The position numbers and the translations under genes were made by a program. A DNA stretch of 19,725 bases, from NCBI GenBank assembly GCA_036401755.1, contig DASWUD010000225.1, forward strand, positions 1 to 19,725. The letters run 5' to 3'. Positions 15,205-19,725 of the stretch are shown piece by piece. A model generated the notes under the pieces. It saw only the letters and a list, made by a program, of their open reading frames with translations, did no database searches and was not told the DNA's origin. Source of the stretch: DASWUD01 sp036401755. GTDB lineage: Bacteria > Pseudomonadota > Gammaproteobacteria > Thiohalomonadales > Thiohalomonadaceae. The first letter of the stretch is position 1. Every line of letters starts with the position of its first letter.

Positions 15205-15849
15205 TCAACACTGCACCTTGCGCAGAAACAGCGTCGCATCGATCCCGCGCAGCTGTTTGTCGTGGACACGGCTGAACAGCAGTTGGCTGAGGATGGCGCC
15301 ACAGAGCGCGAGGAACATGTCCCACTGGGTGTCCCATACATCACCCTGGGTGGCGAGGAAGGCATTGGCCGCCGAGCCGGTGAGCAGTGCGGTCCACCAT
15401 TCGATGAATTCGTAGCTGGCGCTTATGGCGAGGGTGACGCTACAGACCATGAAGAAGAGCCAGCCGCCATGGGTCAGCGGAGTTTTGCGCAGCAGGATCT
15501 CACGGGCGACGATGGCCGGCGCGATGCCCTGCATCAGATGGCCGAGCCGATCATAGTGGTTGCGCGCCAGCTGAAAATGGTCACGCAGCCAGTTGAAGGG
15601 CGGGACTTCGGCGTAGCTGTAGTGGCCACCGATGATCAGTACCAGAGCGAACAGCCACATCAGTGCGTAGGCGAGAGGGGTGAAGGGGAAGGTGCGGTAA
15701 GTGGCCAGCAGCAGCGGCAGGGCGATGAAGACCGGCAGGTTCTCCAACAGCCAGGTGAGACGATCTGCTTTGGGGGCATAGCCACCCCAGACGAGGATGG
15801 CGAGCAACGAGACGAGAAGCGCGATGCGCTCGCGCCGGGCATGCTCCAT
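15205..15849 (-). CDS. YjdF/DUF2238 family multi-pass membrane protein
   Basis: This is a 214-residue inner-membrane protein with about six hydrophobic segments (about 8-24, 36-50, 58-75, 105-120, 128-145, 175-192). Motifs typical of the DUF2238 family are GGHYSYAEVP (74-83), NHYDRLGHLMQG (97-108), SYEFIEWW (145-152) and GDVWDTQWDMFLALCGA (169-185). Their conserved acidic, His and Tyr residues sit near membrane ends. The function is unknown. The ATG at 15849 has GGGAG about 6 bases upstream; an earlier ATG at 15888 lies within the methyltransferase gene and is less likely. It starts 2 bases after that gene's stop, so the two are co-transcribed. Confidence 0.88.
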   Translation of the reverse strand: MEHARRERIALLVSLLAILVWGGYAPKADRLTWLLENLPVFIALPLLLATYRTFPFTPLAYALMWLFALVLIIGGHYSYAEVPPFNWLRDHFQLARNHYDRLGHLMQGIAPAIVAREILLRKTPLTHGGWLFFMVCSVTLAISASYEFIEWWTALLTGSAANAFLATQGDVWDTQWDMFLALCGAILSQLLFSRVHDKQLRGIDATLFLRKVQC

Positions 15850-15851
15850 GG

Positions 15852-16454
15852 CTACTCCCTTTTTTGTAGTTCGATGTGGCGGAACCATCCTCCGGCCAAC
15901 GCCGGGGTGTCACGCGTCACCTCCAGTGTTGAACAGCATTTAAGCACATCCTCGAAGACCACGTCAGTACGCGTGGCCAGATGGCGCGTGATGGTGTTGA
16001 GCAGACGCCGCAGCGGGGCGTGCTGGCCGGGACGCAGAAATTTGTCGAGGAGCAGGATGCGGCCGCCGGGTTTGAGTACCCGTTCGGCTTCGCGCAGGGC
16101 GCGCTCTGGTTCGGGCACCACGGCGAGGATCAGGTGCATGACAATGGTATCGAAGCTGCCATCGTCGAACGGCAGGGCCATCACATCACCCACACGCAGT
16201 TCGATGTCACCACGTGTAGCGGCGCGTGGCCGCGCCCGCTGCAACATTGCCGGGGTGAGATCGATCCCCACGTAACAGGGGCCGCTGGGCAGGTAGGGAA
16301 TATCGAGACCGCTGCCAATGCCGGCGATCAGCACCTGCTCCCCGGCCTCACCTTCGAGCCGCGCCAGGCTTTTACGGCGCAGTGGCTCGCTGGCGCGGGC
16401 GATGAGCAGGTCATAGATCGGCGCAAACAGGGTGTAGCTGTGGCGCAGCGACAT
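15852..16454 (-). CDS. Class I SAM-dependent methyltransferase (UbiE/PmtA-like)
   Basis: This is a 200-residue methyltransferase with a complete Rossmann SAM site: VLIAGIGSGLDIPYLP (41-56), acidic Asp65 in GIDLTPAML, GDVMALPF (89-96) and the post-motif EAERVLKPGGRILLLDKF (122-139). The opening SYTLFAPIYDLLIARASEPLR is like that of small-molecule or lipid methyltransferases such as UbiE and phosphatidylethanolamine N-methyltransferase, but the substrate cannot be read from sequence. It lies 9 bases after apaG and 2 bases before the DUF2238 membrane protein gene, so a joint membrane-linked role with the latter is possible. This is inference from spacing only. Confidence 0.88.
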   Translation of the reverse strand: MSLRHSYTLFAPIYDLLIARASEPLRRKSLARLEGEAGEQVLIAGIGSGLDIPYLPSGPCYVGIDLTPAMLQRARPRAATRGDIELRVGDVMALPFDDGSFDTIVMHLILAVVPEPERALREAERVLKPGGRILLLDKFLRPGQHAPLRRLLNTITRHLATRTDVVFEDVLKCCSTLEVTRDTPALAGGWFRHIELQKRE

Positions 16455-16463
16455 GTCACTTGC

Positions 16464-16844
16464 TCAATGGAGCACGTGGGGCATGGAGAGGGTAAAGACG
16501 GGGATGTCGGCTTCGAAGTGGGTGCCGTCGTCCGCCTCCATCTGGTAGCTCCCCTGCATGGTCGCCACGGGAGTTTCGCTCACCGTGCCACTGGTGTAGC
16601 GATATTGTTCACCCGGCCCCAGATGGGGCTGTTCGCCCACCACACCCTCGCCGCGCACCTCCTGGCTCTTGCCATTGCCGTCGGTGATGATCCAGTGGCG
16701 TGTCAGCAGCCGCGCCCCCTTTTCGCCGGTATTGCGGATGGTGACGGTGTAGGCGAAGACATAGCGCGCCTCGTCGGGCGCCGATTCATCGGCCAGATAG
16801 CTTGGTTCGACGCTTACCCGTATCTCGTAGTCGTGTTCGTGCAT
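16464..16844 (-). CDS. apaG: ApaG protein
   Basis: This is a 126-residue single-domain beta-sandwich protein of the ApaG family, linked genetically to cobalt/magnesium resistance in enterobacteria but with no firm biochemical role. Family features are the RYVFAYTVTIRNTG strand pair (28-41), RHWIITDGNG (49-58), EVRGEGVVGEQPHLGPGE (62-79), YTSGTVSETPVATMQGSYQM (83-102) and the C-terminal FTLSMPHVLH. GGAGAG precedes the ATG. It is usually encoded between rsmA and apaH. Here glk, pgl and yqhA lie on the rsmA side and two other genes on the apaH side. Confidence 0.96.
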   Translation of the reverse strand: MHEHDYEIRVSVEPSYLADESAPDEARYVFAYTVTIRNTGEKGARLLTRHWIITDGNGKSQEVRGEGVVGEQPHLGPGEQYRYTSGTVSETPVATMQGSYQMEADDGTHFEADIPVFTLSMPHVLH

Positions 16845-16873
16845 GGCTCTTCTCTCCGTCGGGTTTTCGTCAA

Positions 16874-17857
16874 TTATCTCGCTTCGAGCAGGCGCCGCGC
16901 CTCCAGGGCTGCGCCCAGCAAGCCCAGGTCGCTCTGGGTTACCAGGTAGAGCGGCAGCGTAGCGAGCAGTGGGGCGTGACGTCCCTTGGCGCAGAAGGCG
17001 GCGGTGAAGTCGCCGCGCGCCATTCTATCCCGGATCTTGGGGGCGATGCCGCCGACAATAAAGACCCCGCCGCGTGGCAGCGTGGCGAGGGCAAGGTTGC
17101 CGGCGAAGGCGCCATAGAGTTCGACAAACAGGTCGAGTGCCTGCACCGCCACCGCATCACTGCCGTTGAGGGCCAGGCGGGTGATGGCGGCGGGCGCATC
17201 GGCACGCTCTTGCTGCCCCTGTTCGGCAAGCAGGAAGCGGTAGAGAGTGAGCAGGCCAGGCCCCGAGACCAGCCGTTCCCAGGAGACATGGCCATATTGT
17301 TTCTGCAGCGCGCTCCACAGACGCCACTGCAACTCGCTGGCGGGTGCAAAGTCCATGTGGCCGCCCTCGCTGGGCAGAGGCCGGTAGCGCCCCTGCTGCC
17401 AGGTGAGCAGGGCCACACCAAGTCCGGTACCGGCCCCCACCAGCAGGCGCGGCGCCTGGTTGCGCGGCGCGGCCGCCTGCAGTGTCAGCAGCTCCTCACT
17501 GTCGAGCGTGTCCAGCCCGCTGCCGGCGGCCTGGAGATCGTTGATCAGGAGGAGGTGCGGGATGGCGAGGCGGTCGGCCAGCTGGGCGCTGGTTTCATGC
17601 CAGGGGAGATTGGTCAGCTGCACGCGCTGCCCCTGGTCACCCTCTTCGATCGGGCCGGCCACAGCAAGACAGGCGGCGGTGATCGGTTCGTCGGGGTGGG
17701 CATCGAGGAACTCCCCGACCAGGGTGGCAAGGGAGGGGTAGCGGCCACTCTCGAAGCGCTGTTCTGCGGCAACGCGGCCGCGCGGATCGGGGGAGTCGAA
17801 ATCGACCAACTGCAAGCGGGTGGTGGTGCCGCCCACATCACCGGCAAGTACTCTCAT
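16874..17857 (-). CDS. glk: Glucokinase, E. coli Glk family
   Basis: Glk phosphorylates glucose with ATP to glucose 6-phosphate. The 327 residues match the Glk family rather than the ROK family. Motifs are the phosphate loop GDVGGTTTR (6-14), catalytic Asp107 in LINDLQA, GAGTGLGVALL (141-151), EGGHMDFAP (164-172), VSGPGL (197-202) and VGGIAPK (268-274). ATG at 17857 overlaps the pgl stop (ATGA), so it is translationally coupled to pgl. A longer frame from 17908 would add a proline/arginine-rich run and is rejected. With Pgl it serves glucose entry into the oxidative pentose phosphate or Entner-Doudoroff route; zwf is not in the window. Confidence 0.96.
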   Translation of the reverse strand: MRVLAGDVGGTTTRLQLVDFDSPDPRGRVAAEQRFESGRYPSLATLVGEFLDAHPDEPITAACLAVAGPIEEGDQGQRVQLTNLPWHETSAQLADRLAIPHLLLINDLQAAGSGLDTLDSEELLTLQAAAPRNQAPRLLVGAGTGLGVALLTWQQGRYRPLPSEGGHMDFAPASELQWRLWSALQKQYGHVSWERLVSGPGLLTLYRFLLAEQGQQERADAPAAITRLALNGSDAVAVQALDLFVELYGAFAGNLALATLPRGGVFIVGGIAPKIRDRMARGDFTAAFCAKGRHAPLLATLPLYLVTQSDLGLLGAALEARRLLEAR

Positions 17858-18600
17858 TGGCCGCTCCCGGCGGGGAGGAGCAGGGCGGCGTCCCGGTCGA
17901 GGTACCACTCCAGCGCCCCCGCGGCGGGCTGGAGCAGCTGCGCCGGTAGGGGACGCGCGGCGGCGGGTGCCGCGAAGATGTGACGTACGATATCGGCCTT
18001 CTTTTCACCACTCACCAGCAGCAGCAGATGGCGGGCACGGTTGAGTACCGGCAGGGTGAGGGTGAGGCGCCAATAACGGTGCAGGCTCGAATGGAGTGGC
18101 GTGACTGTAAACTCCTCACGCTGGCGGGCCGGGGTGTCGGGAAAGAGCGAGGCGATATGGCCATCGGCCCCCAGCCCAAGCAGGATCAGGTCGAAGATCG
18201 GCAGTCCGCCAACCTGGGGGAGGTGTGTCAGGGCTTCGCGGTAGCGTTGTGCTGCCAGTTCCGGCTCCAGCTCACCCTCCATGCGGTGGAACTGACCGGG
18301 TTCGAGCGGCAGCCGTTCCAGTAACTCTTCGCGGGCCATCCGGTAGTTGCTGTCGGGATGGTCGGGAGGAACGCAGCGTTCGTCGCCAAACCAGAGCTGG
18401 ACCCCGCGCCACTTCAGTTGTTGACGCATGGGCGGGGCACCGAGGCAGCGATAGAGGGCGCGCGGCGTCTGCCCCCCGGCCAGCGCCAGATGAAACACGC
18501 CTCGCTGTGCAATCGCCTCGTTTCCCAGCTCGATAACGCGTTTGGCCGCCGCCTCGAAGAGGGTGACCGCGCTGGCGTGGATGTGGAGGATAGGCGACAT
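17854..18600 (-). CDS. pgl: 6-phosphogluconolactonase
   Basis: Pgl hydrolyses 6-phosphogluconolactone to 6-phosphogluconate, the second step of the oxidative pentose phosphate pathway. The 248 residues are of the NagB/DevB-like type, not the beta-propeller type. Visible motifs are LALAGGQTPRALYRCL (38-53), QLWFGDERCVPPDHPDSNY (68-86) and LLGLGADGHIASLFP (140-154), followed by RLTLTLPVLNRARHLLLLVSGEKKA. The ATG at 18600 lacks a strong ribosome site; AGGTGA lies about 15 bases upstream. It is the first gene of pgl-glk and follows the yqhA terminator, so a promoter probably lies in 18601-18728, though I could not define one. Confidence 0.95.
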   Translation of the reverse strand: MSPILHIHASAVTLFEAAAKRVIELGNEAIAQRGVFHLALAGGQTPRALYRCLGAPPMRQQLKWRGVQLWFGDERCVPPDHPDSNYRMAREELLERLPLEPGQFHRMEGELEPELAAQRYREALTHLPQVGGLPIFDLILLGLGADGHIASLFPDTPARQREEFTVTPLHSSLHRYWRLTLTLPVLNRARHLLLLVSGEKKADIVRHIFAAPAAARPLPAQLLQPAAGALEWYLDRDAALLLPAGSGQ

Positions 18601-18728
18601 GATGGGCAGGCATCACCTGTAGGCTGAGGTGAGGAGCGGTGCGATCACCCGCGCAAGGGTAGAGTAATCCGACGAGCTTAGTCAGAGATGCGTGCCGCTT
18701 CAACCAGCGCGGTCAGGGTAGGGGGAGA

Positions 18729-18756
18729 AAGTCCCGGCGCGCGGGCGCCGGGACTT
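18729..18756 (-). terminator. Intrinsic terminator after the YqhA-like gene
   Basis: There is a perfect 12-base stem (AAGTCCCGGCGC pairing with GCGCCGGGACTT) with a 4-base loop, starting 5 bases after the stop codon of the minus-strand YqhA-like gene. On that strand it is followed by TTTCT within the stem end and spacer. The stem is strong and the T tract short. It separates rsmA-yqhA transcription from pgl-glk. Confidence 0.75.
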
Positions 18757-18760
18757 GCGA

Positions 18761-19318
18761 TCAGTGCTCTTCGTCGGCGCTGTGGTGGTTGCCCTCGGCG
18801 ATGCGATCCATCAGGGCGAACAACACCCCCGAGATGACCAGGGTGAAGTGAATGCCGATCTTCCAGGAGAGGGCCTTGTCGGCGTTGGTCCAGGAGAGCG
18901 GTTCGCTGGCGCCGGTTTCGAGGCCCATGTGGACGAACGCCTTCAGGAGTTCGATGGCGGAAATGGCGACGATCGAGGCGATCACCTTCATCTTGAGACC
19001 GGAGAAATCGACCTTGCCCATCCAGGAGGGGCGATCCTCGTGGTCGCCGGTGTCGATCTTGGAGACGAAATTCTCATAGCCACTAAAGACGATGATGAGG
19101 AGCAGGCTGGCCACCAGCGACATGTCCACCAGGGTGAGAATGGCGAGGATGAGGTCCGCCTCATGCATTTCGACCACATGCGGGAGGATGTGGATGAACT
19201 CCTGGCTGAACTTCACCAGCAGCATGCCGATGCCGACGACCAGGCCGAGATAGAACGGAGCGAGCAGCCAGCGGCTGTTAAAGACCAGTATTTCGAGCAG
19301 ATGTTCCAGCGACTTCAT
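18761..19318 (-). CDS. yqhA: YqhA / UPF0114 family membrane protein
   Basis: This is a 185-residue inner-membrane protein with four hydrophobic segments (about 17-36, 54-79, 109-131 and 152-171). It has the family blocks RWLLAPFYLGLV (16-27), LTLVDMSLVASLLLIIVFSGYENFVSK (61-87 region) and the hydrophilic loop WMGKVDFSGLKMKVIASIVAISAIELLK. The His/acid-rich C terminus (GNHHSADEEH) may be exposed. The role of this widespread family is not established. AAGGG precedes the ATG. It follows rsmA by about 50 bases on the same strand, and ends in a terminator hairpin. Confidence 0.92.
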   Translation of the reverse strand: MKSLEHLLEILVFNSRWLLAPFYLGLVVGIGMLLVKFSQEFIHILPHVVEMHEADLILAILTLVDMSLVASLLLIIVFSGYENFVSKIDTGDHEDRPSWMGKVDFSGLKMKVIASIVAISAIELLKAFVHMGLETGASEPLSWTNADKALSWKIGIHFTLVISGVLFALMDRIAEGNHHSADEEH

Positions 19319-19369
19319 GTTGACCCTTATGGTTGAGTGAAAACGTGCTGCACGATTATCCCAAATGGC

Positions 19370-19725
19370 TCAGCCATTGTCAGGGGCGTGGCGGGAGGCG
19401 GCATCGGCCAGCGCGACGAACTCCGCCAGCGAAAGGGTTTCGGGACGGCGCGTGCTATCGATACCGAGCGCCTCGATGGCCGCGGTGTCGAGCAGACCCT
19501 TGAGGCTGTTGCGCAATGTTTTGCGCCGTTGTGAAAAGGCCTGCGCCACCAACCGCTCCAGCATCTTTTCATCACGCACCGGATGCGGCGGCGTGGCGTA
19601 GGGGAGCAGCCGTACGATGGCCGAGTAGACCTTGGGCGGCGGGGTGAAGGCGCCGGGGGGCACGGTGAAGAGCTTGTCCACCTGGCAGTGGTACTGAACC
19701 ATCACGCTGAGCCGCCCGTAATCAT
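19370..19725 (-). CDS. rsmA: 16S rRNA dimethyladenosine transferase, partial (C-terminal part)
   Basis: This is the C-terminal ~118 residues of RsmA (KsgA), which dimethylates A1518 and A1519 of 16S rRNA. The start lies outside the window. Visible blocks are DYGRLSVMVQYHCQVDKLF, VPPGAFTPPPKVYSAIVRL, and AFSQRRKTLRNSLKGL, with GIDSTRRPETLSLAEFVALA near the end. These match the E. coli protein in order and spacing. The SAM-binding N-terminal domain is cut off. The gene reads toward yqhA on the minus strand; in E. coli the next gene would be apaG. Confidence 0.95.
   Translation of the reverse strand, partial: DYGRLSVMVQYHCQVDKLFTVPPGAFTPPPKVYSAIVRLLPYATPPHPVRDEKMLERLVAQAFSQRRKTLRNSLKGLLDTAAIEALGIDSTRRPETLSLAEFVALADAASRHAPDNG

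Noticed and set aside
16802..17983. 393-residue plus-strand open frame opposite glk
   Set aside because: glk has complete glucokinase motifs on the other strand; the plus frame is Gly/Ala/Gln-rich without a domain.

Overview
This window looks like chromosomal DNA of a GC-rich gammaproteobacterium. The glycine decarboxylase P protein is split into two subunits. folA, apaH, apaG and rsmA keep the relative order known from E. coli. The RlmI, Lgt, Glk, Pgl and YqhA proteins are proteobacterial in type. I cannot name a genus; free-living sulfur- or methane-oxidising gammaproteobacteria (Chromatiales- or Methylococcales-like) are a plausible guess. The content is mostly core metabolism and housekeeping. 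I see no phage, plasmid, transposase, CRISPR array, rRNA or tRNA.

Layout, left to right. (1) 110-4792, plus strand: the glycine cleavage genes gcvH, gcvPA and gcvPB, then dgkA (diacylglycerol/undecaprenol kinase, overlapping gcvPB by 4 bases) and a PfkB-family sugar/nucleoside kinase, ending in a terminator-like hairpin. (2) 4849-6977, plus: rlmI (23S rRNA cytosine methyltransferase) and lgt (lipoprotein diacylglyceryl transferase), separated by 155 bases with three similar small hairpins. (3) 7066-8226, minus: a response regulator with a normal receiver domain and a GGDEF-like domain that has lost its signature. (4) 8444-12005, plus: a YfbK-like von Willebrand A lipoprotein, then about 500 non-coding bases rich in hairpins, then an ECF sigma factor translationally overlapped by a single-pass membrane protein that is probably its anti-sigma partner. 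(5) 12048-13432, plus: thyA and folA, overlapping by one base. (6) 13429 to the end, minus: an unrecognised protein with a secreted-type beta domain, apaH, a YjdF/DUF2238 membrane protein, a class I methyltransferase, apaG, glk, pgl, a YqhA/UPF0114 membrane protein, and the 3' part of rsmA cut by the window edge.

Functional links. gcvH/PA/PB make glycine-derived one-carbon units on folate. thyA consumes methylene-folate and folA regenerates tetrahydrofolate, so the window holds two ends of one-carbon metabolism. lgt would lipidate the YfbK-like lipoprotein. pgl and glk feed the oxidative pentose phosphate or Entner-Doudoroff route. apaH removes Ap4A.

The most notable non-coding signal is a repeat present twice, at about 10167-10479 (plus) and about 15098-15175 (minus). 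It carries small hairpins with NGGA tetraloops in the context CANGGATG, which resembles the RNA consensus bound by CsrA/RsmA. Both copies lie in the sense direction of the flanking genes, ahead of the ECF sigma gene and ahead of apaH.
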